NCBI GenBank assembly: GCA_965218715.1
Contig: CBDCLY010000039.1
Span: forward strand, 4,581-68,580
Direction: 5' to 3'
Source: CBDCLY01 sp965218715
Lineage (GTDB): Bacteria > Bacteroidota > Bacteroidia > Flavobacteriales_E > Vicingaceae
Length of the DNA: 64,000 nucleotides
The position numbers and the translations under genes were made by a program. Positions 19,341-28,249 of the stretch are shown in pieces. The notes below the pieces were generated by a model. The model was not told the origin of the DNA. It ran no database searches and worked only from the letters and a program-made list of their open reading frames with translations. Numbering within the stretch: position 1 is the stretch's first letter; the number at the start of each line of letters is the position of its first letter.

Positions 19341-20711
19341 TTAAACTTTTTTAATTGCTCCTAAAACAGATTTTTTCTCGCCCGTATAATACCCTTGAGA
19401 ATAATTTCGGTAATAGCCACTCCCAGTTCGCTTGGCGCCGTTCAAGACAAAATACAAGTTTTTAATCTGATTTTTCTCTTTTACATTAATTGCCGTCTCT
19501 AAGAAATTAAGTCTTGAAAAACCTGCTCGTACTACAAAAAGATTGAGATCGCTATGCATCATTACATTAATTGCGTCGGAAACTATGCCTATTGGAGGAT
19601 TATCAATCATTACATAATCGTAACGTTCCTTTAGCATGGACAACATTTCACTAAACTTATCAGACTGAATCAATTCCATAGGGTTAGGAGGAATTGGGCC
19701 CGATAGAATATAATCTAAATTAGCAATGTGTGATGAATGAATCACACCATCCAAATTGGCTTTGCCGGAGAGAAACAAACTAGCTCCGGTCTTCATGTTG
19801 TCTTGATTGAAGTACTTTTGAATTTTCGGTTTCCTCATGTCCAAATCAATGACTACAACTGATTTATCGAGCAGGGTTAAAGAGGTAGCTAAATTGATAA
19901 GTGTGAAAGATTTTCCTTCTTGTGATACTGTTGACGTTACCGATACAATTCTTGCATTCTTCGACTCTGGAAGGAACCTCAAATTGGTACGTAAAGAATT
20001 AATAGACTCTTTAAAGATGGTACGCTCTGTTCCAACAATTTCTGATAAACTTTCAAATTCCTTTGACTGACTTACCGTTAGTGAACCTAGAACAGGAATG
20101 TCTGTATTGCTCTCCAAAGTCCATTTATCGTAAATTCTGTTGTTCAAGAAAACGGAAACAATAATAATACTGGCCCCAAAAAACAAAGAAAACAAGGTGC
20201 AAAGAATAAAAACAAGCCTAGAGCTTATTGATACTGGTTCATCCGGCAATAAAGGCATATCAATGATTTGCACATCTGAGATTAAAGAGGCATTTGCAAT
20301 GGAAGCTTCAATCTTTTTTTCCATTAAAAACGATACTACCTTTTGATTCACTTCGAAATCTCGAATCAAATGGAAATAATCTTTTTGGTTTTGAGGAAAC
20401 ACATTGTAACGTCTATTGAGAAGGTCAATCTTTGAATCTAGATATTCAATTTCTTGCTCAACAGTAGATTTTGAAAGTTGAATGCTTTCTCTAATTGAAT
20501 TAATGGTTTCTAGAATTTTAGAATCCAATTCCCTCGACTTTTTGCCGTCCTCAGTAAAATTGACACCAAGAGTTGCCTTTTTTATTTTTAAATCGTTAAA
20601 AAAAGTAATCAATTGATTAAGCGTAGGATCCATATTCCCTTCAGCATTAATGCTGATGTCGGTTAATTGTTTCCCTTGATTTAGCTCATTTTCAACTATT
20701 TGCAAGTTCAA
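19341..20711 (-). CDS. Wzc-like tyrosine autokinase, C-terminal part (after frameshift)
   Basis: 456 residues downstream of the frameshift at 20798-20805; the frame is open back to that point. After the rest of the periplasmic coiled-coil part, a transmembrane segment (SSRLVFILCTLFSLFFGASI) leads into a bacterial tyrosine kinase domain: Walker A in VSQEGKSF, Walker A' in VVVIDLDMRKP and Walker B in YVMIDNPP. A tyrosine cluster (GSGYYRNYSQGYY) near the end is the autophosphorylation tail. In Wzc, kinase cycling controls polymer export and chain length. Without the periplasmic N-terminus the piece would lack its first membrane helix. Confidence 0.88.
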   Translation of the reverse strand: MNLQIVENELNQGKQLTDISINAEGNMDPTLNQLITFFNDLKIKKATLGVNFTEDGKKSRELDSKILETINSIRESIQLSKSTVEQEIEYLDSKIDLLNRRYNVFPQNQKDYFHLIRDFEVNQKVVSFLMEKKIEASIANASLISDVQIIDMPLLPDEPVSISSRLVFILCTLFSLFFGASIIIVSVFLNNRIYDKWTLESNTDIPVLGSLTVSQSKEFESLSEIVGTERTIFKESINSLRTNLRFLPESKNARIVSVTSTVSQEGKSFTLINLATSLTLLDKSVVVIDLDMRKPKIQKYFNQDNMKTGASLFLSGKANLDGVIHSSHIANLDYILSGPIPPNPMELIQSDKFSEMLSMLKERYDYVMIDNPPIGIVSDAINVMMHSDLNLFVVRAGFSRLNFLETAINVKEKNQIKNLYFVLNGAKRTGSGYYRNYSQGYYTGEKKSVLGAIKKV

Positions 20712-20784
20712 TAGTCTTAATTCCGCTATCCGTTTTTTAGATTCTATATCGATAACCTTTTCGGTTTCCAGTCGCTCTACTGCT

Positions 20785-21684
20785 TCAAAGTCGATGATTT
20801 TTTTTATCTTGTTTGAACTGGGTGATTTTATCTTCCACCTCGTTCATGGCCAATGAGATTTGCTCCAAGCGCTCATCGATGAATCGTATGGTGTTGCTAG
20901 CAGCCAAAGACTTCTGATCGTATTCTAAATCAACATAAGTGGTAACCAAAGCTTCAACAAATTCTTTAGCCAAATGTGGATTGGTCGATTGGTAGGCAAT
21001 GTTTAGGATAGAAACCTTATCCTCAGTTTGCAATACAATCAAGTTCTGCTTAAACTCTTGCGCTAATTTTTTCTTGTCAACTACTTTAATTCGATAGCTC
21101 CCTTCCGTATCAATTTCTCTTTTCTTTTGATTGTAATTGCTTTCAATTGAATAAGACTTTCCATTGATTTCGAAAATTTCTCCTAAGCTTAATTCTTGAT
21201 CAACATTTTTATTTTTTAAAGAATAGGACAAATTGAACTTTTCTTGATCCTTAAAATTTACTTCCAGCTCTAGAGGTTCATTGGATGTTCCATCAGATAG
21301 AATGTTCAATTGAATTGGAGACTTTCGATACAATTCAAACGAAGAAAAGGTTCCATGTTTATAATACCTTATGTCGAGCGGCAACTTGCTTAGGGCCTGC
21401 TCTACCATGGTTCTAGAACCCACTATTTTTGCCTCAGTAGAAATCTTATTGTAAGAAGAGAAGCCATCTTCAAACATATCTATGGCCAAGAATTGAGAAA
21501 CAGAGGACTCTGTTTCATCTATTTTTATGCTTGCCTTAGCATTATAGATTTGCTTTTTATACTTGGCCAATAAATAGCCACTTCCCATACCAAGAGCTAA
21601 AAACAATAGTAGCCATGGCCATTTGCCTTGAATTTGTCTAAAAAATCCAGAAAGCTCTAATTTGTCATTGAGTTTATTTTCCAT
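20785..21684 (-). CDS. Wzc/Wzz-like chain-length protein, N-terminal part (before frameshift)
   Basis: 299 residues ending in KQDKK and five out-of-frame codons. It contains the first membrane segment (WPWLLLFLALGMGSGYLLAKY), the Wzz domain and the start of a coiled coil (AMNEVEDKITQFKQ). An A8 run on the minus strand (20798-20805) is where the frame breaks. With A7 the sequence continues KIIDFEAVERLETEKV into the kinase part, giving a ~780-residue protein of normal Wzc length. The start codon overlaps the Wza-like gene's stop. It may be a sequencing error or a real on/off tract. Confidence 0.85.
   Translation of the reverse strand: MENKLNDKLELSGFFRQIQGKWPWLLLFLALGMGSGYLLAKYKKQIYNAKASIKIDETESSVSQFLAIDMFEDGFSSYNKISTEAKIVGSRTMVEQALSKLPLDIRYYKHGTFSSFELYRKSPIQLNILSDGTSNEPLELEVNFKDQEKFNLSYSLKNKNVDQELSLGEIFEINGKSYSIESNYNQKKREIDTEGSYRIKVVDKKKLAQEFKQNLIVLQTEDKVSILNIAYQSTNPHLAKEFVEALVTTYVDLEYDQKSLAASNTIRFIDERLEQISLAMNEVEDKITQFKQDKKNHRL
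20798..20805 (-). repeat. A8 homopolymer at the frameshift in the wzc-like gene
   Basis: Eight consecutive A on the coding strand (T on plus). Reading seven A restores one continuous frame across 19341-21684; reading eight gives a stop after five extra codons. The location is exact because both flanking frames match Wzc sequence on their own side. Confidence 0.85.
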
Positions 21685-22442
21685 TAGTTCGTTCTGGTAA
21701 TTACGATGAATATGGCTGCCGCTGAGGAAATGATGCTGGTTAAAAACAGGTAAGGACGAATGGCGGTATCAAACTGCTTTACTCGTCTTGGTTCTACGTA
21801 GATAATGTCCTTATCTCGAAGCGTTAATTTAGCATGGCTTAAGGTGTTGATATTACTTACATCAACTACAATGATTTCTTGCTTCTCCCCTTCTCCTCTT
21901 ATGATTTTTACGTTCTTAAGGATTCCATAAGGAGTAAAACCTCCTGCCATTCCTATTGCTTCAACCAAATTGGTTTGTCCGTTAATTGGATAACGACCGG
22001 ATTTAACTACTTCCCCTAAAACATTTACAGTTAGGCTAACAAAATCAACATCAATTATTGGGTCAATCAGCTCCTTAGCATAAGCCTGCTTTACCTTTTC
22101 AATGATTTCATACTTGTTTAACCCTTCCACTTCAATTTCCCCAACTGAAGGAAGTGTTACGTTTTTATCATGCACTACAAATTGAGCATCCTCTCTTGAA
22201 CTTAATAATTGATCAAAAGAGCTGCGTTCGCCATCATCATTCAGCAACCTTACCATGATCACATCCCCTTCACTTGCAATATGAAATTGAGGGTATTCTT
22301 GTGGATTCTCTATTTGAATAGGATGGTCTTTGTCTGTTTCAATCTCTGAGGCAGTTTTGAACAGTATTTTTCTCTTTTGATAGCTGCAGCTAGCTAAAGA
22401 AAAAATAATACAAAGAGCGAATAATGTTCGTATTAAGCTCAT
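21684..22442 (-). CDS. Polysaccharide export protein, Wza-like outer-membrane lipoprotein
   Basis: 252 residues. The N-terminus is a lipoprotein signal with lipobox LASC (Cys19). The Poly_export domain follows (IASEGDVIMVRLLND), then SLBB-type segments (VNVLGEVVKSGRYPI, TNLVEAIGMAGGFTPYG). The C-terminus carries a hydrophobic helix (PYLFLTSIISSAAAIFIVI). This is the channel subunit that exports capsule or exopolysaccharide across the outer membrane together with the Wzc-like kinase encoded directly downstream with a one-base overlap. Confidence 0.92.
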   Translation of the reverse strand: MSLIRTLFALCIIFSLASCSYQKRKILFKTASEIETDKDHPIQIENPQEYPQFHIASEGDVIMVRLLNDDGERSSFDQLLSSREDAQFVVHDKNVTLPSVGEIEVEGLNKYEIIEKVKQAYAKELIDPIIDVDFVSLTVNVLGEVVKSGRYPINGQTNLVEAIGMAGGFTPYGILKNVKIIRGEGEKQEIIVVDVSNINTLSHAKLTLRDKDIIYVEPRRVKQFDTAIRPYLFLTSIISSAAAIFIVITRTN

Positions 22443-22476
22443 GTCTTTTTATGAAAGGTTAAAAATAGGAAATAAA

Positions 22477-23553
22477 TCAGCGATTTAAGCCGATAAACAA
22501 TTCATCATATGCAGCTGCCACCTTATTCCAGTGGTAATAATCTTCGGCCAATCCTTTTAACTTTTGATGATTTGTGTCTAAATATTCTTTGGTTTGAAGC
22601 AATTCAATTAGTTCGTCCTTCGTCTTAAAGAAATATCCCTCGCCATGCAATGTCTCTCGATTAAAGGATACATCAAAACAAATGATTTTTAAGCCAAGGC
22701 AAATTGCTTCAACTAATGAAGGATTTGTTCCCCCTGCAGAATGACCGTGAACATAGACTTCACAATTGCTTCTTAATGCATCCAATTCCTCTTGATTGTA
22801 TATTGGATTAACTAGTTTAATGTTTTTCGACTGGTAAAACTCTTGCCAAATGCTTATTCCATAATCACTATCGTACCAGTTGCCTACAAAAAGCAAATTT
22901 TCTCCTACCTCATCAAAGGCCTTTATGATTGTTCGAATGTTATTTTCTGGGACGATTCTACAAACCGCAATGGCGTATTTTTCAAAAGGAATTTCCAATT
23001 TACTTAATAGAGTCCTATTCAGCTGAATTGGCCTAACGTGGTCACCACCATAGGCAATCAATTTTGTTTTAGGCCAAAACTCCTTTCCCATATTTTTCAA
23101 TATCGCCTTGTTGTCAGCCACAATCACATCGGCTCTTCTTAAAGCCATGTTCTCTGATTTTTTCAAGTAATATTTAGCGTAGAATTTCCACTTCTCTCTC
23201 TTCCACTCCATGCCATCGATGTGCACGATAATTTTAATTTTTGAAAACAATCGTATCAAAGGAAGAATGAAAACTCCTGCAACACCAAGAATCAATAAAA
23301 CATCATGTTTTTTATAGGCCTTCCAGATGGAAACCACATCATACGGAATGCTTTGAATTCCATTAGCATTCAATGGAATGTATACCAAATCTGCCCCTTT
23401 AAATTGCTTGGGCTTTTTCGTGTATTGAAATCCACTGCAATAAACGGTAAGCTGATGAATTGAACCAAGGTTCTCCACCAATTGATGAGCTAAGGTTTCA
23501 AAACCACCATATTTGGAGGGAACTCCAACAGATCCAATTATTGCTACTTTCAA
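22477..23553 (-). CDS. DUF1972-type glycosyltransferase (GT4 family)
   Basis: 358 residues. The start, VAIIGSVGVPSKYGGFETLA, is the hallmark of DUF1972 rhamnosyltransferase-like enzymes. The C-terminal GT4 domain has the EAICLGLKIICFD nucleotide-sugar segment and VYVHGHSAGGTNPSLVEA. It acts in the cytosol on the lipid-linked repeat unit. It is the first gene of the minus-strand polysaccharide operon; the 94 bases to the divergent plus-strand sulfotransferase should hold promoters for both, though I found no good TAnnTTTG match. Confidence 0.92.
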   Translation of the reverse strand: MKVAIIGSVGVPSKYGGFETLAHQLVENLGSIHQLTVYCSGFQYTKKPKQFKGADLVYIPLNANGIQSIPYDVVSIWKAYKKHDVLLILGVAGVFILPLIRLFSKIKIIVHIDGMEWKREKWKFYAKYYLKKSENMALRRADVIVADNKAILKNMGKEFWPKTKLIAYGGDHVRPIQLNRTLLSKLEIPFEKYAIAVCRIVPENNIRTIIKAFDEVGENLLFVGNWYDSDYGISIWQEFYQSKNIKLVNPIYNQEELDALRSNCEVYVHGHSAGGTNPSLVEAICLGLKIICFDVSFNRETLHGEGYFFKTKDELIELLQTKEYLDTNHQKLKGLAEDYYHWNKVAAAYDELFIGLNR

Positions 23554-23647
23554 GTATTCAGAATTTGAATCGCAAAAAAACGGATTATCCCATTCCTAGC
23601 GGCTTTTTTATTAAAATATTCCGACTTTAGAGTCCAAATTTTAAGCA

Positions 23648-24550
23648 TTGGACTTCAAAGATTTTCGGTTTATCCATATTTCAGGTGTTCACAAGGCTGG
23701 CACAACCTCACTCTACCGTTACTTAGCAAGCCATCCGGCAATTTGCTCATCCAAAAATAAAGAGCTGCATTTTTTTACGCCCATTCGTTTTAATAAGGCA
23801 ATTGCTCCCATTGAAGACTATTTTAAACATTTTCAGCCCAATAAAAAGACCAGTTTCTGTATGGAGGCAAGCCCATCCTACCTTTATGGAGGCAAAGAAT
23901 TAGCGAATAGAATTCATCAAGAATTGGGCAATAGAGTATTTAGTATAGTATTGCTTAGAGATCCAGTAGTCCGCTTTATCTCAAGCTTTAAACATGCAAA
24001 ATATGTTTTAGGCCTGCCTTCTGAAATGAGTCTTATGGAATACATTGAGCAATCCCATGCATTAATAAATACGCAAGTCGAAGACAATAGGATTAGCCGA
24101 GGAATTAGGGAAGGCTTTTATATTGATTATTTGCCAGATTGGATGGATGCCTTTCCAGGAAAATTTAAACTTCTATTCTTTGAGAATTTTATTGTAGAAC
24201 CTAAACTACAAACAACACAAATATTCAATTGGCTTAACTTAGATGAAGAAAACATTCAAATTGACACTAGCATTGAAAATAAAACAAGGAATTTTAATTC
24301 AGGCGGAATACACAAAATTTCTCTTTGGCTAAATCAAAATCTACATTCCTTTTTCCAAAAGTTTCCAAGATTTAAAAAAGAGCTAAGAAAAGCTTATCAA
24401 AAAATCAATGGAAAGGAGACCATTGAAGAAGACTTTGAACAAGAGCGATTGCGACTAACAGAAATTTATAATGAAAAAAACTTAGCCTTAAAGACTTTCT
24501 TATTAAAAGCAGGATATTTGGAATCTGACTTACCCAAATGGTTGAAATGA
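23648..24550 (+). CDS. Sulfotransferase domain protein (copy 5, divergent arm)
   Basis: 300 residues. The PAPS loop is FIHISGVHKAGTTSLYRYL and the 3'-phosphate segment IVLLRDPVVRFISSFKHAK. The HFFTPIRFNK block follows the first motif as in the other copies. An in-frame stop lies six bases upstream and no ATG is near, so translation probably begins at TTG 23648. It overlaps the following glycosyltransferase by an ATGA junction, so the plus-strand arm is its own short operon. Confidence 0.85.
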   Translation: MDFKDFRFIHISGVHKAGTTSLYRYLASHPAICSSKNKELHFFTPIRFNKAIAPIEDYFKHFQPNKKTSFCMEASPSYLYGGKELANRIHQELGNRVFSIVLLRDPVVRFISSFKHAKYVLGLPSEMSLMEYIEQSHALINTQVEDNRISRGIREGFYIDYLPDWMDAFPGKFKLLFFENFIVEPKLQTTQIFNWLNLDEENIQIDTSIENKTRNFNSGGIHKISLWLNQNLHSFFQKFPRFKKELRKAYQKINGKETIEEDFEQERLRLTEIYNEKNLALKTFLLKAGYLESDLPKWLK

Positions 24551-25662
24551 GAAGAAAGATAGCAGTTGTTGATTATGTTGGCACTAAAGGAGGAAACCAT
24601 TATTACAGCCTTTGTCTTTTAGATGAACTTGCCAAATTGGGGTATGAAGCACACATCCTTTCCAACTTCTCAAAAGGCTTGGCTGATGAGGATATCAATT
24701 TTTATCCAGTTTATGATCCTGCTATAAATAAGTCTTTTGCAGGATTATTAAATTTAGTTGTCGGCACCTTCCGAGCGGCTTTTTACCTCAAAAAAAGAGG
24801 AATAAAAACGGTCCTATTTCACCTATTTGAATCCAGTTGGGTGGCCTTTGCAGTTTTGACGATTTTAAAACTAGCTGGAATAAAAATTCTTGGAATTTCG
24901 CATGATGTAACTAGTTTCGAGAAAAATGAAAACCAAAAACTTCCTAATCTGATTTATTATCGTTTATTGGATAATGTCATAGTACATAATCACTATTCCT
25001 TGGGCCAGTTAAAATCCAAGCTGGGTGATAAAATAGAAAACAAGACGCAGTTAATTCGTCATGGTGGTCATGAAAAAGTTATCGATGCTAACATTGGAAA
25101 AATAGAAGCTAGAAAGCTTCTTGGTTTAGATCAAGATACTTGTTATGGTTTGTTTTTCGGACAAATAAAAATTGTAAAAGGGCTAGACCTACTTCTAGAA
25201 GCCTTTCCTAACGATAGTTCTAGCGAATTGATCATTGCCGGAAAACCCTGGAAAGATGATTTCAATTTGTATCAAGAAATCATTGATAAACGAGGCATCA
25301 ATGACCTAACACATCAGTACATTAGGTACATTACTGAAGAAGAAAGGGATTGTTTCTATCAAGCGGCCGACTTTATTATTCTACCCTATCGAGAAATATT
25401 TCAGAGTGGTGTTTTATTGATGGCGATGAGCTATGGTACTCCAATAATTGCCTCGGATCTACCAGCCAATAAAGAGGTTTTGGAAGATGATGAAGGTTTA
25501 TTTTTTGAGTCTGATAATAAAGAATCATTAGAAAAGGCCATACAAACATTTTGCAAGGATCCAGAAATGCGGATTGAAATGAGCAGAAATGCAAGTGTAA
25601 AAATCAAGTCGGCCTATTCTTGGGCTGAAATTGCTAAACAGTATCCTGAATTAATCGAATAA
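24547..25662 (+). CDS. Family 4 glycosyltransferase
   Basis: 371 residues from ATG 24547, which overlaps the upstream stop as ATGA; ATG 24538 is an in-frame alternative. GT-B fold: the N-terminal DYVGTKGGNHYYSLCLLDEL has the glycine-rich loop, and the C-terminal donor domain has YGLFFGQIKIVKGLDLLLEA and the E-x7-E-like stretch ILPYREIFQSGVLLMAMSYG. It likely adds a sugar to the polysaccharide; whether it uses the same lipid-linked unit as the minus-strand enzymes cannot be told. The GH20-like gene follows without a gap. Confidence 0.87.
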   Translation: MRRKIAVVDYVGTKGGNHYYSLCLLDELAKLGYEAHILSNFSKGLADEDINFYPVYDPAINKSFAGLLNLVVGTFRAAFYLKKRGIKTVLFHLFESSWVAFAVLTILKLAGIKILGISHDVTSFEKNENQKLPNLIYYRLLDNVIVHNHYSLGQLKSKLGDKIENKTQLIRHGGHEKVIDANIGKIEARKLLGLDQDTCYGLFFGQIKIVKGLDLLLEAFPNDSSSELIIAGKPWKDDFNLYQEIIDKRGINDLTHQYIRYITEEERDCFYQAADFIILPYREIFQSGVLLMAMSYGTPIIASDLPANKEVLEDDEGLFFESDNKESLEKAIQTFCKDPEMRIEMSRNASVKIKSAYSWAEIAKQYPELIE

Positions 25663-25665
25663 TTG

Positions 25666-27099
25666 ATGAAAAATTTAATTTTAGTTTTAATTGCTTGTTT
25701 TGGCATGTCTTGCATGAAGGCACAGAAAATTGAGAAGCCAAAAGAGCTAGTTCATTATTTGGGGACTAAAATAACAGCAAACAGTATTGTGCCCCCAAAA
25801 TATAAATTTCATGAAAAGGGACAGGATGCAATTGGAAATGTAAAATTGGTTCCATCAGGAAAATCAAATAACAAAGAAGTTTCAAGTATTATTCGCCAAA
25901 TAAATGATAATAATTCAGTCCAGAAAAAAGACAAGGCATTAGTTCTTGAAAAAATCAACAAGGCCAATCAGCCAGGACTCAAGCCTTTTCAAAACAACGA
26001 ATATTATGAGATAGATAATAATCAGAATCAAATAATTATTCGCTACCTAGAACCCCAAGGATTGATTCATGCCTTAGCCAGTTTAGATTTTGAAATCAAT
26101 CAGAAACAAGGCTTAAGAAAGATAAAAAAGATCAAGAACTGGCCAGACATTGCCATACGATCTCTACAAGTAAACCTAAAGGCAATGGATCCTGAAATCA
26201 TCAAACAGGTGGTTTTGAGAATGTGGAGAGGACATTTCAATCATGTGCTTTATTCCATTCACAACAGTGTAAAATTTGAAGCTGTAAAGGCTCATGCCAG
26301 GCCACAAGCAATGAATGTGAGTGATTTTAAATCCATCTGTGAATTCAGTAGACTTTTTGGAATAGAACCCATCCCCCATTTTGCATTTTTAAGTCACCAA
26401 AATAAAAGCCTAATCCAACAATCAATAGCCCCATCACTTTTATACAATGAGCAAACCTTAGATCCACGAAATGATAGTGTTTATTCCATTTTATTCAAGG
26501 TAATCGACGAATGCATTCAAGAGATTCAGCCTAAAGCCATTCACATTGGGCATGATGAAGTAATAGGTCACACAGCAAAACAAATTGAAAAACACGGACC
26601 AATATTGCCATCAAATTTATTCCTTCAAAATGTAAAACGACTCAACTCCTATCTACAAAAAAAGAAGGTAGAAACATGGATGTGGGGCGATATGCTCATT
26701 TATGCCGCAGATTTCCCCAATATGCATCCTGGTTCATTCAACGCGCCATCTTCTTACAAATGGCTAATTGATAGCATTCCTAAAAACATTATTATCTGTG
26801 ATTGGCATTACAAACATTATAAAGGGAAGTTACAAGGCAAACTTGATTTTTCAAGTACAGCTTATTTTCTCAATAAAGGATTTAAAGTGATAGGAGCAAG
26901 TTATAATGTGCCTGAAATGACAGAACAATTTGCCAATTATGTAAAAAACAACAAGAGTGAAAATTGCCTAGGAATGATTGGAACCACTTGGCACAAATTG
27001 TTAAAAGGAAGCATTCCAAACAAGAAAAACAGTGATAATATGCAATCCTTCGATCGCATTCTTCAAAAGTCGTCTAGCTCTTATTGGGGACAACCCTAA
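25666..27099 (+). CDS. GH20-like protein (beta-N-acetylhexosaminidase family), exported
   Basis: 477 residues from ATG 25666. The N-terminus is a signal sequence (NLILVLIACFGMSC), possibly a lipoprotein signal. A GH20b-like N-terminal domain is followed by a TIM-barrel start NWPDIAIRSLQVNL, matching the family's WPDIPIRG region. The catalytic pair is present in HIGHDEV (Asp297-Glu298), where most GH20 enzymes have HxGGDE, so one glycine is replaced by His. It ends early after ETWMWGDML and a shortened barrel. It may trim N-acetylhexosamine from the polymer, or be a derived, non-classical member. Confidence 0.68.
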   Translation: MKNLILVLIACFGMSCMKAQKIEKPKELVHYLGTKITANSIVPPKYKFHEKGQDAIGNVKLVPSGKSNNKEVSSIIRQINDNNSVQKKDKALVLEKINKANQPGLKPFQNNEYYEIDNNQNQIIIRYLEPQGLIHALASLDFEINQKQGLRKIKKIKNWPDIAIRSLQVNLKAMDPEIIKQVVLRMWRGHFNHVLYSIHNSVKFEAVKAHARPQAMNVSDFKSICEFSRLFGIEPIPHFAFLSHQNKSLIQQSIAPSLLYNEQTLDPRNDSVYSILFKVIDECIQEIQPKAIHIGHDEVIGHTAKQIEKHGPILPSNLFLQNVKRLNSYLQKKKVETWMWGDMLIYAADFPNMHPGSFNAPSSYKWLIDSIPKNIIICDWHYKHYKGKLQGKLDFSSTAYFLNKGFKVIGASYNVPEMTEQFANYVKNNKSENCLGMIGTTWHKLLKGSIPNKKNSDNMQSFDRILQKSSSSYWGQP

Positions 27100-28188
27100 T
27101 TATACCAAGGATTGTAAATTAGTAACAATAGTTTCAACTGAAATGTCTTTCATGCAGGGTCTGTTTCTAGTGCAAGATCCACCATAATAACAATCACAAG
27201 AAGAACTAGGCTCTACAGTTTTTCCTCTGCCATACAATTCAAATTCATTGGCATTAAAGATATTGTTCATCAAAACCATGGGAATTTGGAGAGCAACAGC
27301 TATGTGCATCATGAGTGAGACCTGACTAACAACACCATCCAAAGCATTGCACAATGCAATGAACTCTTCAAGAGAATAATGGCCTTCATAAAACACATCC
27401 ACTTCCTGGGCTATAGACTTGTTTTTTTCATCTTCTCCAGGGCCACCCAATAGCACAACGGCATAGCCCATTTGATTTAAATTCTTGGCCAATTCTATCC
27501 AATTGGCAACATCCCATAAACGGGTTTTCCATCGAGGGCCGCAACCTGTGTTCAATCCAATTAGCTTTTTTCCATTTGAAAATCTAGAGAATTTAGATTT
27601 CCATTGCTCAACTAAAACAGAATTTGTTCGAATGGAATACGTCTCTCCCTCAAAATTCCAATGAGCAATTTCAAAGATTTCTTCCAAGTAATTTTTGGTA
27701 TTGCTTTGTGAAAGCTCATCAAATAAACCTGTTAATATTTTATGTTCTGCTGCAGGTGAGGCTGCTGCTAAATGATCGTTCTGCCAAATGAACCCTCTTT
27801 TCTCTTTAGAATTAACCTTCGCGAGCAATTGACAAGCTTCTTCTTCTTTATCAAGATTGATTGCCCAGTCAAATTTTCTATCCAGTAATTTAAACAGATT
27901 AGTAGCATCCCATAACAATATTTCATCTACCTCATCCTTTGGCAATACATCAGGGAACCAGGTAATCCATGTAATTTTTGACTTGGGGTATTCCTTGCGG
28001 ATTTTGCTCAGTAAAGGCGTGGTGCGGATAACGTCCCCAATGGCACCAAGTTTAATGATTAAAATATTGTGCTGAAATGCTTCGTAATGATTACAGTTAT
28101 TGCATTGGGAGCCATCTTGTTTATTTGGCAAACAAGGAATACTTCCTCTAAAATATTTACAATCGAATTTAACTTCTTGAATGTTCAT
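27100..28188 (-). CDS. Family 9 glycosyltransferase (heptosyltransferase-like) with cysteine clusters at both ends
   Basis: 362 residues from ATG 28188 (a TTG six bases upstream is less likely). The GT9 core shows ILIIKLGAIGDVIRTTPLL at the N-terminus, and LIGLNTGCGPRWKTRLW plus YAVVLLGGPGEDEKN in the donor domain. Unusually it has four cysteines before the core (C-x8-C, then CNNC) and another cluster at the C-terminus (CDCYYGGSC, then CTRNRPC). These could bind metal or form an Fe-S-like site. It is the last gene of the polysaccharide region, opposite in strand to the GH20-like gene. Confidence 0.86.
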   Translation of the reverse strand: MNIQEVKFDCKYFRGSIPCLPNKQDGSQCNNCNHYEAFQHNILIIKLGAIGDVIRTTPLLSKIRKEYPKSKITWITWFPDVLPKDEVDEILLWDATNLFKLLDRKFDWAINLDKEEEACQLLAKVNSKEKRGFIWQNDHLAAASPAAEHKILTGLFDELSQSNTKNYLEEIFEIAHWNFEGETYSIRTNSVLVEQWKSKFSRFSNGKKLIGLNTGCGPRWKTRLWDVANWIELAKNLNQMGYAVVLLGGPGEDEKNKSIAQEVDVFYEGHYSLEEFIALCNALDGVVSQVSLMMHIAVALQIPMVLMNNIFNANEFELYGRGKTVEPSSSCDCYYGGSCTRNRPCMKDISVETIVTNLQSLV

Positions 28189-28249
28189 GGACAAAAATCT
28201 CTTGCAAGTATACCAAATTGGCCTCAGCTATTGCAAGCATTATTAATTA

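Noticed and set aside
23554..23647. TAnnTTTG promoter pair between the divergent polysaccharide arms
   Set aside because: No convincing box pair on either strand, although promoters must be near.
9040..28188. Horizontal island with integrase or att sites around the polysaccharide locus
   Set aside because: No integrase, transposase or direct repeats seen at either edge; the locus runs directly into secA and envelope genes.
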